NCBI RefSeq assembly: GCF_000768065.1
Contig: NZ_JRKM01000001.1
Span: 3,640,001 to 3,704,000, forward strand
DNA from: Aquabacterium sp. NJ1
GTDB taxonomy: Bacteria > Pseudomonadota > Gammaproteobacteria > Burkholderiales > Burkholderiaceae_C
Direction of reading: 5' to 3'
DNA: 64,000 nucleotides
Below the pieces are notes generated by a model that was not told where the DNA came from, ran no database searches, and was given only the letters and a program-made list of their open reading frames with translations. Position numbers and translations under genes: made by a program. Numbering within the stretch: position 1 is the first letter of the stretch; every line of letters starts with the position of its first letter. This document shows positions 9,001-16,417 of the stretch, one piece after another.

Positions 9001-10495
9001 TGTGGACCTGCGGCGCGATACCAGCGGCGAGCAGGCGCGCGTCACGCGAGGCGCGATCAGCCTGGTGCAGGCGGGCATGCCCGAGGCCACGGGCTTGTTG
9101 CCCTTGCCGGTCAAGGGCGTGTCAGCCCAGGCGGTCGTGCCGGCCCTGGACCTGGATGCCTGGTCCAGCGTGGCCGCCCTGTTCAGGCAGCCTGACGGCG
9201 GGCGCACCCCGCCTGGCAATGGCAGTGGCAGCGGCAATGGGGCTGACCCGTCAGAAACCTACCTGCCTGACAGCGTGAGCGTGAAGGCGGGTGCGCTGAC
9301 CTTCCAGCAACGCACGCTCAAGGATGTGTCAGGCTCCCTGGCTCACCCCTCACCCGGTGTGTGGCGTGTGCAGCTGGATGCGCAGCAGGTGGCCGGCCTG
9401 ATCGAATGGGTGCCGGAAACCGCGCCGCTGGCAACGGGCGGCAGCCGCGTGGTGGCGCGCCTGTCGAGGTTGTCCGTGCCCGCGGCTGAGGCCCAGGCGC
9501 TGGAAGAACGTGCGACCGAGCAGATGCTGTCTTCTGACACCAGCAGCACCTTGCCCGCGCTGGACGTGGTCATTGACCAACTGGAGTGGCGCGGCATCCC
9601 ACTGGGCCGCCTGGAGGTGGATGCCATCAACCGGCTGGTGCCCATGGTGGGCGCTGCGCCCGTACCAGAGTGGCGCATGACCAAGCTGCGCATGATCACC
9701 CCCGAAGCGCAACTGAGCGCCAGCGGCAACTGGACGGCCCTGGGCGCCCAAAGCGCCGCACGCAAACCTGGTGGCGTGGCCAGGCTCAAGCCGCGGTCGG
9801 CATTCGGCTTCACGCTGGACTTGCAAAACAGCGGCAACCTGCTCAACCGGCTGGGCCTGCCGCAGACGATCAAGGGCGGCAAGGGCAAGCTCACGGGGCA
9901 GGTGAGCTGGCTGGGCTCGCCCATGGAGCCAGATCCCTTGTCCATGGCGGGCGACATCAATGTGCAGATCAGCGAAGGGCAGTTCCTCAAGGTGGACCCA
10001 GGCATGGCCAAGCTGCTGGGCGTGCTGAGCCTGCAATCGCTGCCGCGCCGCCTGACGCTGGACTTCCGCGACCTCTTCCAGCAGGGCTTTGCCTTTGACA
10101 GCATCGATGGCGACGTGAAGATCGGCCAGGGCCAGGCCACCACACGCAACCTGCGCATGCGTGGCGTGCAGGCCGTGGTGCTGATGGAGGGGCAGGCCGA
10201 TCTGGCGCGTGAAACGCAGAACCTGCACGTGTACGTGGTGCCGGAAGTGAACGCCGGTGGCGCCTCGCTCGCCTATGCCGCCATCAACCCGGTGGTGGGC
10301 CTGGGCACCTTCATTGCGCAGATGCTGTTGCGCAAGCAGGTGGCCGATGCCGGCACGCAGGAGTTCAAGGTCACCGGCCCCTGGGCGGACCCTCAGGTCG
10401 AGAAGGTCAATGGCAGCAAGGTCGAAGGTGCGCCGGCGGCGGCCTCGGCCGAGGCCGCCAGTGCGCCGGTCACAAAGCCCCGAAAACCTTCTTGA
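6038..10495 (+). CDS. YhdP-family AsmA-like protein (DUF3971/AsmA)
   Basis: The open frame extends upstream to 5696, but that part lies antisense to glnE and in the divergent promoter area. The ATG at 6038 is chosen because it gives a short basic tail, then one hydrophobic signal anchor (about residues 35-58, LAGVLLLLGALAWGV), then a very long periplasmic beta-rich region. The product has 1485 residues. The C-terminus has the AsmA-like GGKGKLTGQVSW stretch and NPVVGLGTFIAQ, typical of YhdP. This family forms long bridge-like grooves between inner and outer membranes and is implicated in phospholipid transport. A disordered Ala/Pro/Lys tail ends the protein, and its last 26 bp overlap the convergent DUF4197 gene. 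Confidence 0.88.
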   Translation: MSSNPDASPSRQAGSRASQRGILKTSVLTLGRVGRRVMLVSSVLAGVLLLLGALAWGVLIFQILPRIDAWRFDLAEQATQAIGVPVRIGHVSGRADGIWPTLSLHEVQLLDAAGRVALRLPEVTARVSLSTLSPRALADRELRLDQLVLVAPELDVRRDAAGQWHVAGLRLDRSGGGDGSSSATDWLLSQARVQISQGTIRWTDELKGAPTLALRQLDLTLRNRPGLGRRVHELTIEATPPAEFGQRFKVAASMTQPLWMASGVPLKDGEVVPFWQRWELDATRPSQWQTWSGTVSAAMPLVDVQRLKRHVSLPIDVEGGRGAVRAELSLAKGLPSGMKLDVGLTDVNVRLAPNLAPLAFKRLNGVVAVSHEAEVSSLAFQKLAFVLSDGLVWPSSSGNLVWRHAPWPAAGLSDAVWGLTRGGEAQADRLDLHLLAQLADRLPLAPGVRTTLADVAPHGVVEQLQWRWDGLLEAPVHYKASGRVRGLGWASSDKDSRPGMDQATVSVNADESGGRADLEVRHGWIAFPGVFEEPNIPLTGLQARVAWTITPSGLKGVPAKLKVDVSQASFANDDASGQLEGSWQTGSGLSPIDGKPISRFPGSLNLSGRLDRADATKVWRYLPMAIPKAPRDYVRLALSSGQGEKVSFDVDGDLNEFPFKDDKGGRFRVRVPLRDVSLDYVPQGLMGSQPGAKPVNWPPLTSLQGLLLFEGQRMLIQEARGRLGGVGSGQFGLHDVEGRIDDLGHKDPHLTIKGQGEGPLNDMVRFLSASPIGRWTGNVLGTAQSSGQATMRLSLDIPLDHADDTRLKGSVVMADTDGASLRLNPSVPQFAALQGTIAFTETDLNVKARARVWGHAVDVDGRRSSDGVTRFVAQGSMSAEGLRQAQEIPFLQKLAQRFTGEAPVTVTVSMGRLDAQGQRSLPEVQISSSLQGMSTNLPAPLNKPAQAVWPLKVIHRQEDAQGLSDALIVDLGNPQVLQMTATAIPWLRVDLRRDTSGEQARVTRGAISLVQAGMPEATGLLPLPVKGVSAQAVVPALDLDAWSSVAALFRQPDGGRTPPGNGSGSGNGADPSETYLPDSVSVKAGALTFQQRTLKDVSGSLAHPSPGVWRVQLDAQQVAGLIEWVPETAPLATGGSRVVARLSRLSVPAAEAQALEERATEQMLSSDTSSTLPALDVVIDQLEWRGIPLGRLEVDAINRLVPMVGAAPVPEWRMTKLRMITPEAQLSASGNWTALGAQSAARKPGGVARLKPRSAFGFTLDLQNSGNLLNRLGLPQTIKGGKGKLTGQVSWLGSPMEPDPLSMAGDINVQISEGQFLKVDPGMAKLLGVLSLQSLPRRLTLDFRDLFQQGFAFDSIDGDVKIGQGQATTRNLRMRGVQAVVLMEGQADLARETQNLHVYVVPEVNAGGASLAYAAINPVVGLGTFIAQMLLRKQVADAGTQEFKVTGPWADPQVEKVNGSKVEGAPAAASAEAASAPVTKPRKPS

Positions 10496-11180
10496 GCAGG
10501 GCGCTGCCCGTGCCCACCGGGTCCTTGCGGATGCGGCGTTCTTCTTCGCCAATCACGAAGTACAGGCCATCCAGTGCGCGTTGCGTGACGTGATCTTGCA
10601 CCGTCACGGGCTGGCCCTGGATCAGGCCCAGCTTGCTGGCCTTGCCGGTCAGGTCGTTGTACCGCTTGGTGATGGACAGCTTGTCGAGCGCCTTGCTCAC
10701 CACGGGCTGGAACTTCTGGCCCAAGGGTGTGCGCGTTTTGGTCGCGAAATAGTCGGTCACGGCGTTTTCACCGCCCTGGAGGATGTGCTGGGCATCCTGC
10801 AGCGACATGCTCTTGATGGCCTGCAGCAGCAGCGGCTGAGCCAGTGACACGGCGCTCTCGGCCGCGTGGTTCATGGAGGTCACCAGCTCATCGAGCTGCG
10901 CGCCGCGGCCCACGGTGCGCAAGATGGGCGCGGCCTTTTCCAGCACGTCGGGCAGCCCGATGCGCACCTTGTCATTGGACAGGAAGCCGTCGGCGGCCCC
11001 CAGTTGTTTGACGGCCACTTGCGCGCCACGCTCCAGCGCGGCTTTCAAGGCCGCCGAGGCATCAGCCTGGCTGAAGGCGGCCGCCCACCCTGCAGAAGGC
11101 AGGGCTTCGAGTGCGAGCAGCCCCATCGCGGTGGCCCAGGAGGACGACAATACGGTACGACGATCCATTTTTCTTTCCAT
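10470..11180 (-). CDS. DUF4197 domain-containing secreted protein
   Basis: The 236-residue product has a DRRTVL...LLALEALPSAGWAAAF leader, which is a signal peptide of probable Sec type. The rest is an all-helical DUF4197 domain: AALKAALERGAQVAVKQLG, then the conserved RIGLPDVLEKA, TRTPLGQKF and ALDGLYFVIGEEE stretches. It should be periplasmic. The family function is unknown. It ends inside the yhdP-like gene (26-bp tail-to-tail overlap). Its start lies 27 bp from the divergent TlpA-like gene. A second ATG four codons in (11168) has an equally good GGAAAG ribosome site, so the first four residues are uncertain. Confidence 0.85.
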   Translation of the reverse strand: MERKMDRRTVLSSSWATAMGLLALEALPSAGWAAAFSQADASAALKAALERGAQVAVKQLGAADGFLSNDKVRIGLPDVLEKAAPILRTVGRGAQLDELVTSMNHAAESAVSLAQPLLLQAIKSMSLQDAQHILQGGENAVTDYFATKTRTPLGQKFQPVVSKALDKLSITKRYNDLTGKASKLGLIQGQPVTVQDHVTQRALDGLYFVIGEEERRIRKDPVGTGSALLKKVFGAL

Positions 11181-11207
11181 CTGACATCTTTCGCTAGGGT
11201 GACCAGG

Positions 11208-11702
11208 ATGAACTTGACCCGCCGAACGCTGACACTGGCCTTGCCTTTGCTGCTGGCCGCCTGTTTTTCAGGCCCCCAGCAGGCCGCGCCGAATCTGCCC
11301 TTTACCCAACTGGATGGCAGCAAGCACACGCTGGCCGAACTCAAAGGCAAGGTCACGCTGATCAACTTCTGGGCCACCAGCTGCAGCACCTGTGTCAAGG
11401 AGATGCCGCAGATGGTGGCCACCTACCAGAAGTTCCAAGGCCAGGGCCTGGAAACACTGGCCATAGCCATGGAGTATGACCCGCCTGCGTACGTCATGCA
11501 GTTCGCGCAGTCAAGACAGCTGCCTTTTCGTGTGGCCATGGACCATTCGGGTGATCTGGCCAAGGGCTTTGGCGAGGTGCAGCTGACGCCGACCACGTTT
11601 GTCGTCAACAAGAAGGGTGAGATCGTCAAACGGTACGTTGGCGAGCCCGATTTTGCCGCTTTGCACAGCCTGCTGGCGCAATTGTTGGCCGAACCGGCCT
11701 GA
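11208..11702 (+). CDS. TlpA-like thioredoxin-fold lipoprotein
   Basis: The 164-residue product starts at ATG 11208 with MNLTRRTLTLALPLLLAAC, a lipoprotein signal with lipobox LAAC. The thioredoxin core has the active site CSTC within FWATSCSTCVKEMP and the cis-proline region LTPTTFVVNKKG. This is the TlpA/ResA class of membrane-anchored thiol-disulfide reductases acting outside the inner membrane, often in cytochrome c maturation or oxidative repair. No cytochrome biogenesis genes are nearby, so the target is open. The open frame extends further upstream, but the signal peptide fixes the start. Confidence 0.88.
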   Translation: MNLTRRTLTLALPLLLAACFSGPQQAAPNLPFTQLDGSKHTLAELKGKVTLINFWATSCSTCVKEMPQMVATYQKFQGQGLETLAIAMEYDPPAYVMQFAQSRQLPFRVAMDHSGDLAKGFGEVQLTPTTFVVNKKGEIVKRYVGEPDFAALHSLLAQLLAEPA

Positions 11703-11739
11703 AACGGGGCCTAACGCGTGCCAACGTGTGCCAAAGGGG

Positions 11740-12939
11740 TTACATCACCCGGGACAGTTCGTACACCAGCGCCGAGGGCAGGGCATTGGCAATGCCATCG
11801 CAGCCCACGCGCGCCATGCCGGTGGCGCTGATCGACGAGATATCGAAGGTGCGCCCTTGATCAACCAGTTCGACGAACACGAACTCGGGTACTTCCTGCC
11901 GGATGCCGCTGGCCAGTTGATCAAACTGGCGTGAACGCAGGGCACCCTCGAACACGATGGCGTGCGGCAGGCCCTCCTGGCAGAACTCGACCGCCTCGCG
12001 GACCGAGCCGACAAAGTCCAGCACCAGGCCCATGGATTTGAGCGCCTCGCGGACTTGCAGTCGCAGGTCGCGCCGCCCGGCGATCACCAGCACGTGGCTG
12101 CCCGCCAGCGGCTTGGAGTTCACCGAGTCCACGAAGCCGTGGTCATCGCGCTCGGCCTCCGGCGCGTGGGCCAGCGTGTGCACGGTATCCGGGAACTCCA
12201 GGCGCAGGCGCACTTGAGAGGCATCGATCTGCCTGTCGAAGACCAGGCCCAGGCTGCGCGCGGTCTGCTCCAGCAGGTGCCAGTGCATGGTGTCGACGCG
12301 CGCGCTGACCGCGTCCGCAGCGGGCGGGGGCTGGTCAGGCGGGTGGTGCGCGAACGCGCAGTGCAGTTGCGCGCGCACTGGCCAGTTGCGCGTGTCCATA
12401 CGGACCTCGACCGTGCCATGGGCGCAATCGAGCCACCAGTCGATCAGGGCATTGAGCAGCCCGAACAGCATGGACGCATCCAGATTGATCTCGATGGGCA
12501 GCAGCGATTGCGACAGCTGCAGGCCCTTGGCGTGTATTTCCCGGGCCCGGTAGGCCAGCACGCTCTGCACGGTGTTGGTCAGGTGCACACGCTCGTGGGA
12601 CTGGCGGATGCGGCCCGAAGCCAGGCGGGCAATCTGCTGGCACCAGATGCCGGTCTGGCGGGCGCGATCGACTTCGTCGCGCAGCGCACGCAGGCCGGCG
12701 CGGTCGATGCGGCCGGTGGTGGTGAGGGTGGTGACCCGCTCCAGCGCGGCGGTCAGCGGTTCAGCCAGTTCGCGGCCGACCTGCCCCAGCAGCTCGTGCC
12801 AGCGGGCCAGTTCCTTGTCAGTGGCCAGGTCAGCGTCTGCGGAGGCCGGCGGCATGCCGCGCAGGTTGCCGGTGTCGTCCGACAGCCCGCCCAACAAGTC
12901 TGTTGACAGGTGGAGCTTGGGGTTGGGGACGCTGTTCAT
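11740..12939 (-). CDS. Degenerate histidine-kinase/pseudo-receiver protein
   Basis: The 399-residue protein has no membrane segments. Residues about 40-240 resemble the dimerisation and ATPase halves of a sensor kinase (helical pair, then a degenerate N-box LLNALIDWW), but the glycine-rich ATP-lid motifs are absent. Residues about 275-395 look like a receiver domain (HVLVIAGRRDLRLQVREAL). At the expected phosphoacceptor position it has Glu in HAIVFEGALRS instead of Asp. It is therefore probably not an active two-component enzyme and may act as a protein-interaction or constitutive signalling module. It is divergent from the lipoprotein gene at 13041. The family assignment rests on pattern reading only. 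Confidence 0.65.
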   Translation of the reverse strand: MNSVPNPKLHLSTDLLGGLSDDTGNLRGMPPASADADLATDKELARWHELLGQVGRELAEPLTAALERVTTLTTTGRIDRAGLRALRDEVDRARQTGIWCQQIARLASGRIRQSHERVHLTNTVQSVLAYRAREIHAKGLQLSQSLLPIEINLDASMLFGLLNALIDWWLDCAHGTVEVRMDTRNWPVRAQLHCAFAHHPPDQPPPAADAVSARVDTMHWHLLEQTARSLGLVFDRQIDASQVRLRLEFPDTVHTLAHAPEAERDDHGFVDSVNSKPLAGSHVLVIAGRRDLRLQVREALKSMGLVLDFVGSVREAVEFCQEGLPHAIVFEGALRSRQFDQLASGIRQEVPEFVFVELVDQGRTFDISSISATGMARVGCDGIANALPSALVYELSRVM

Positions 12940-13040
12940 GTGATGGTGTTTGTGCTACGGCGTGCAGTCTTGTCGGTGGCCCGCGCCTTGTCCATCCCGC
13001 GCATGGGTGAGGGGCATCGCAGCCTTTGCATAATGGGCAA

Positions 13041-13667
13041 ATGGTCCGAATTCATCCTGATCGCCTGGCCTTGCCCCCCCTGGCTGTGGTGTCCGCCCTG
13101 ACCTTGTCCTTGCTGACGTCAGCCTGCTCGCCCGCCTTGAACTGGCGGGAAGTCCATCCTGCGCAGGCCGACGGGCTCACGGCGCAGTTCCCTTGCAAGC
13201 CCGATGTGCACGAGCGCGTGGTGCCCTGGCCGGGGCTGCCTGCCGGCGCCACCATGCACATGCTGTCGTGCCAGACGGAAGCAGGCACCTGGGCCTTGAG
13301 CTACCTGACCTTGCCCGACGTGACCCTGCTGGCGCCGGCCCTGCACGAATTCACCATGTCGATGCGGCGCAATCTCGGCTCTGCCGCCCAGCTGGCCGGC
13401 GGCGGGCGGCCCGTGTCCGAGCAGGATCTGGGGCCGATCGTGGTGCCCGGCATGACGGCCACACCACAAGCGCGGGCATGGCATTTCCAGTCCCAGCGGC
13501 CCGATGGCCTGGGTCGCCCCATGGACATGGACATCCGCACGTGGCATTTTTCCCACGGAATGACCGTGTTTCAAGCATCGGTGTGGCGCCCGCTGGACGT
13601 CGCCAAGGCCCAAACCAGTGAAGATGTGGCGCAAGCCTTTTTCAATGGGCTGCAATTTCCCCGCTGA
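13041..13667 (+). CDS. Putative lipoprotein of unknown function
   Basis: The ATG at 13041 gives a 208-residue protein with a lipoprotein signal ending in LTSAC. A TTG 15 bp upstream is a less likely start. The mature part contains FPCKPDVHER and MLSCQTEAGTWALSY, so two cysteines could form a disulfide in the periplasm. No catalytic motif was recognised. The gene lies 21 bp upstream of the PTS EIIA gene on the same strand and could be co-transcribed with it. Confidence 0.75.
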   Translation: MVRIHPDRLALPPLAVVSALTLSLLTSACSPALNWREVHPAQADGLTAQFPCKPDVHERVVPWPGLPAGATMHMLSCQTEAGTWALSYLTLPDVTLLAPALHEFTMSMRRNLGSAAQLAGGGRPVSEQDLGPIVVPGMTATPQARAWHFQSQRPDGLGRPMDMDIRTWHFSHGMTVFQASVWRPLDVAKAQTSEDVAQAFFNGLQFPR

Positions 13668-13688
13668 GTTGCCGATAATCCGAGTTGT

Positions 13689-14150
13689 ATGGCAGGCCTT
13701 TTCATCATTGCGCACGCGCCGCTGGCTTCAGCCTTGAAGCTGGCCGCGCAGCATTGTTTCCCTGAGGCCACCGAGCGCATGCAGGTGCTGGACGTGCAAC
13801 CCAATCTGTCTGCGGACGAGGTCGAGGCCCAGGCCCGCCTGCTGCTGGAGCGCGCCCTGGAGGGCGACGAACGCGGTGAGGCCCTGGTCCTGACCGACGT
13901 CTTTGGCGCGACGCCCTGCAATTGCGTGCAACGCCTGGCCGACGGGGTGCACGTGAAGGTCATCACCGGGGCCAATGTACCCATGCTCTGGCGCGCCCTC
14001 AATTACGCCGAGGAGCCCCTTGAAACCCTGATCACCCGCGCGGTGGCGGGGGGCACACAAGGGGTCATGCAGATTGCCACCAGCCGGCCCCACAACCAGG
14101 TCAGCCAACCCACATCCCATGATCAAGACCACCGTCACCATCAGCAATAA
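13689..14150 (+). CDS. PTS EIIA component, mannose family
   Basis: The 153-residue product has the EIIA-Man pattern: GLFIIAHAPLASAL with the phosphorylatable His9, and the LTDVFGATPCN motif. Such free-standing EIIA-Man/HPr pairs in betaproteobacteria are regulatory phosphorelays rather than sugar transporters. The C-terminal tail (rich in His, Gln and Asp) is read through the start of the HPr gene. The two genes overlap by 32 bp in different frames, so translation of HPr is probably coupled. The usual partner ptsI is not next to the pair in this window. Confidence 0.9.
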   Translation: MAGLFIIAHAPLASALKLAAQHCFPEATERMQVLDVQPNLSADEVEAQARLLLERALEGDERGEALVLTDVFGATPCNCVQRLADGVHVKVITGANVPMLWRALNYAEEPLETLITRAVAGGTQGVMQIATSRPHNQVSQPTSHDQDHRHHQQ

Positions 14151-14388
14151 GCTGGGTCTGCACGCGCGCGCATCGGCCAAGCTGACCAAGCTCGCCAGCA
14201 GTTTCCCTTGCGAGGTCTACATGAGCCGCAATGACCGCCGCGTGAATGCCAAAAGCATCATGGGCGTGATGATGCTGGCCGCGGGGCTGGGGTCTGCTGT
14301 CGAGCTGGAATGCGATGGCGCCAAGGAAGAAGAAGCCACCAAGGCCCTGGTTGCGCTGATCAACGACAAGTTTGGCGAGGGCGAGTAA
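14119..14388 (+). CDS. ptsH: HPr phosphocarrier protein
   Basis: The 89-residue HPr begins at ATG 14119, inside the EIIA gene. Both key residues are present: His15 in LGLHARAS (phosphorylated by EI) and Ser46 in NAKSIMGVM (the HPr kinase site). The start is supported by family length and by the usual MIKTTVTI-type N-terminus. It should be cytoplasmic and carry phosphate from PEP via EI to EIIA. EI is not found downstream. The next gene encodes an outer-membrane protein after about 195 bp. Confidence 0.95.
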   Translation: MIKTTVTISNKLGLHARASAKLTKLASSFPCEVYMSRNDRRVNAKSIMGVMMLAAGLGSAVELECDGAKEEEATKALVALINDKFGEGE

Positions 14389-14512
14389 ACCCTGATGACG
14401 CGGCCCCTTGGTTTGATGGGGACATCAGATATATCCGTCGCCCATGTGACATTTGATGTCGTTTGAGGACGACATCCCCGTGCCATGCGGTGGGTGGCCA
14501 AGGCAAAGTAAA

Positions 14513-14528
14513 TACCCCAAAAGGGGCA
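14513..14528. promoter_or_regulatory. Palindrome TACCCCAAAAGGGGCA upstream of the porin-like gene
   Basis: CCCC-AAAA-GGGG (14515-14526) forms a perfect dyad with near-symmetric flanks, 57 bp before the ATG at 14585. The position suits a regulator binding site for that gene. The regulator is not identified. A weak terminator role for the HPr operon is less likely because the stem is only four base pairs. Confidence 0.4.
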
Positions 14529-14584
14529 AAGGCGCTTGATGCCTGCAATTTGACCCCGGCATTTTTGAGTTTCAAGGAGTCGTG

Positions 14585-15697
14585 ATGACCTGTCGTCGCA
14601 ATCAATTCGTTTTTGCTTCATCCCTCAAGGTGTCTGCCGTGGTGCTGGCATTGGCCTGTGCGACGCAGGCCATGGCGGCTGAAAATGGTCTGCAGCGCTA
14701 TTCGCCTGGTGTGGGCGGCAGCGACATGACCACACCGCTGGTGCCAGGCTGGTATGTGCAGATGCCGATGGTGGCCTACCACGCCAACAAACTCAAAGGT
14801 GGCGATGGCAATGCGGCTACGTCTGCGACACCCGCACCTGAGAAAACCATTCCCGGGCTCGGCACGATCCCTGCTCAGCCCAATTTGCGCTCAGAGATTG
14901 GTATCAAGGCTGATACCTACGCGCTGCTGCCCCGTGTGACTTATCTTGATAACCATCAGATATTGGGTGCGAACGTCGGTTTCACCGTGATGCTGCCTCT
15001 GGTTAAGCGAAAGGCCTTGTTCACTGCATCGCCCATCTTCGCCGGCTCGACTGTGCCTTCCATCGCCCAGCCCGGATACACCTCTAGCATCAATGCTCAG
15101 GTGGCCGGTCAGAACGGCAGCGAGATGGGTATCGGTGACATCGAAGTCTCGCCAGTGCTGCACTGGGAAATCGGTGATCATCAAGCCGTGACGTTTGCGC
15201 CGACCATTGTCCTGCCCACGGGCGATTACAAGGCGACCCAGCGCGTGAACCCCGGCTATGGCAATTTCGTGACCTTCCGCCCCTCGGTGCAATACGCCTT
15301 CATCGGTGATGGCTGGGATATCGGTGGTCGCGGTGTGTTGTCCTTCAATACCCGCAACAAGGACACCGGCTATTACTCCGGCAACATGTTCAATCTGGAC
15401 TGGCAGTTGATGAAGTTCGTCAGCGATGACGTGCGCGTTGGCTTGCAAGGTTATTTCGTCCGCCAGTTGAGCAAGGACACGCAGGACCTGACCGGCTTCT
15501 CGCCCGCTCAGGTCTCCGCGCTGGGCAAGGAAATCATCAACGGCAACAAGGCCAGCGTGAACGCCGCCGGCCCGGCCATCGGCTGGCTCAAGAACGGTGG
15601 CGAAATGCTGCTGGAAGGCAAGTTCCTCAAGGAATTCGATGCGCGCAACCGCACCGAAGGCCAGGCGTTCTGGCTGACTGTTTCCAAGCCCTTGTAA
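14585..15697 (+). CDS. Outer-membrane SphA/phenol-degradation-porin-like transporter
   Basis: The ATG at 14585, preceded by AAGGAG, gives a 370-residue protein with a clear signal peptide ending ATQAMAAE. The mature protein alternates in the manner of a beta barrel and ends with a C-terminal aromatic/hydrophobic strand (AFWLTVSKPL). GIGDIEVSPVLHW and PTIVLPTGDYKATQRVNPGYGNF match the MetA-pathway/SphA family of outer-membrane proteins, which are linked to uptake of hydrophobic or aromatic compounds. The substrate is unknown. The chalcone-isomerase-fold gene follows 28 bp downstream. Confidence 0.85.
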   Translation: MTCRRNQFVFASSLKVSAVVLALACATQAMAAENGLQRYSPGVGGSDMTTPLVPGWYVQMPMVAYHANKLKGGDGNAATSATPAPEKTIPGLGTIPAQPNLRSEIGIKADTYALLPRVTYLDNHQILGANVGFTVMLPLVKRKALFTASPIFAGSTVPSIAQPGYTSSINAQVAGQNGSEMGIGDIEVSPVLHWEIGDHQAVTFAPTIVLPTGDYKATQRVNPGYGNFVTFRPSVQYAFIGDGWDIGGRGVLSFNTRNKDTGYYSGNMFNLDWQLMKFVSDDVRVGLQGYFVRQLSKDTQDLTGFSPAQVSALGKEIINGNKASVNAAGPAIGWLKNGGEMLLEGKFLKEFDARNRTEGQAFWLTVSKPL

Positions 15698-15725
15698 TCA
15701 TCCCTGTCGGGTTGGAGGCATCGCC

Positions 15726-16400
15726 ATGTCGGACAACTTGAATCAAGACGAGCCCGTTGACACGCTACGCCGGCAGTTGCTGGCCGGTGCTGCGGCGTCC
15801 ACCCTGCTGCCTTGGGCCACACCGGCCAATGCAGCGGTGGAGCTGGAGGGCGTGGAACTGCCGGAGACCACGACGGCCTACGGCCACAAGCTTGTGCTCA
15901 ACGGCGCGGCGGTGCGCAAGCGCGGCTATTTCAAGGCCGACGTGACGGCGTTGTACCTGCCAGAAAGGCGCACCACGCCAGATGCCGTTTACAAGCTCGA
16001 TGGCATCCGCCGCATCCAGCTCAACATCCTGCGCGAGTTCACTTCGTCCACGATCACCCGCATCTTCCTGGCTGACTTCAAGCAGTCGGCCACGGATGAA
16101 GAGTTCAAGAAGCTGATCGGCCCGATCGGCCAGATTGGCGCGGCTTATGCCAATGTCAAGAGGGTGTCCAAGGGGGACGTGGTCAACCTGGACTGGGTGC
16201 CCGGCCAGGGGTGGATGGCCACCCACAATGGCAGGTTGCTGACCGGCGATGGCGGCACCACCATGGCCATCAAGGACGAACTGGCCTACCAGATCTACCT
16301 GCGCATGTACATCGGGCCGGCTGCGCCTGAAGAGTTGCGCAATGGCTTGCTGGGCCTGACGCGCCTGCCCAAGGCGGGTGGCCGCGAAGCCGACAACTGA
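15726..16400 (+). CDS. Chalcone-isomerase-fold exported protein
   Basis: The 224-residue product has a leader containing TLRRQLLAGAAASTLL...ANA, a possible Tat-type or Sec signal. The mature domain starts VELEGVELPETTTAYGHKLVLNGAAVRKRGYFKADVTALYLP in outline, the pattern of the chalcone-isomerase-like domain (PF16036 type). Bacterial members are mostly periplasmic proteins of unknown function, and chalcone isomerase activity is not implied. It is probably co-transcribed with the upstream porin-like gene and converges on the M48 protease gene, with 17 bp between the stops. Confidence 0.82.
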   Translation: MSDNLNQDEPVDTLRRQLLAGAAASTLLPWATPANAAVELEGVELPETTTAYGHKLVLNGAAVRKRGYFKADVTALYLPERRTTPDAVYKLDGIRRIQLNILREFTSSTITRIFLADFKQSATDEEFKKLIGPIGQIGAAYANVKRVSKGDVVNLDWVPGQGWMATHNGRLLTGDGGTTMAIKDELAYQIYLRMYIGPAAPEELRNGLLGLTRLPKAGGREADN

Positions 16401-16417
16401 TCAGCTCAGCGGAGGCT

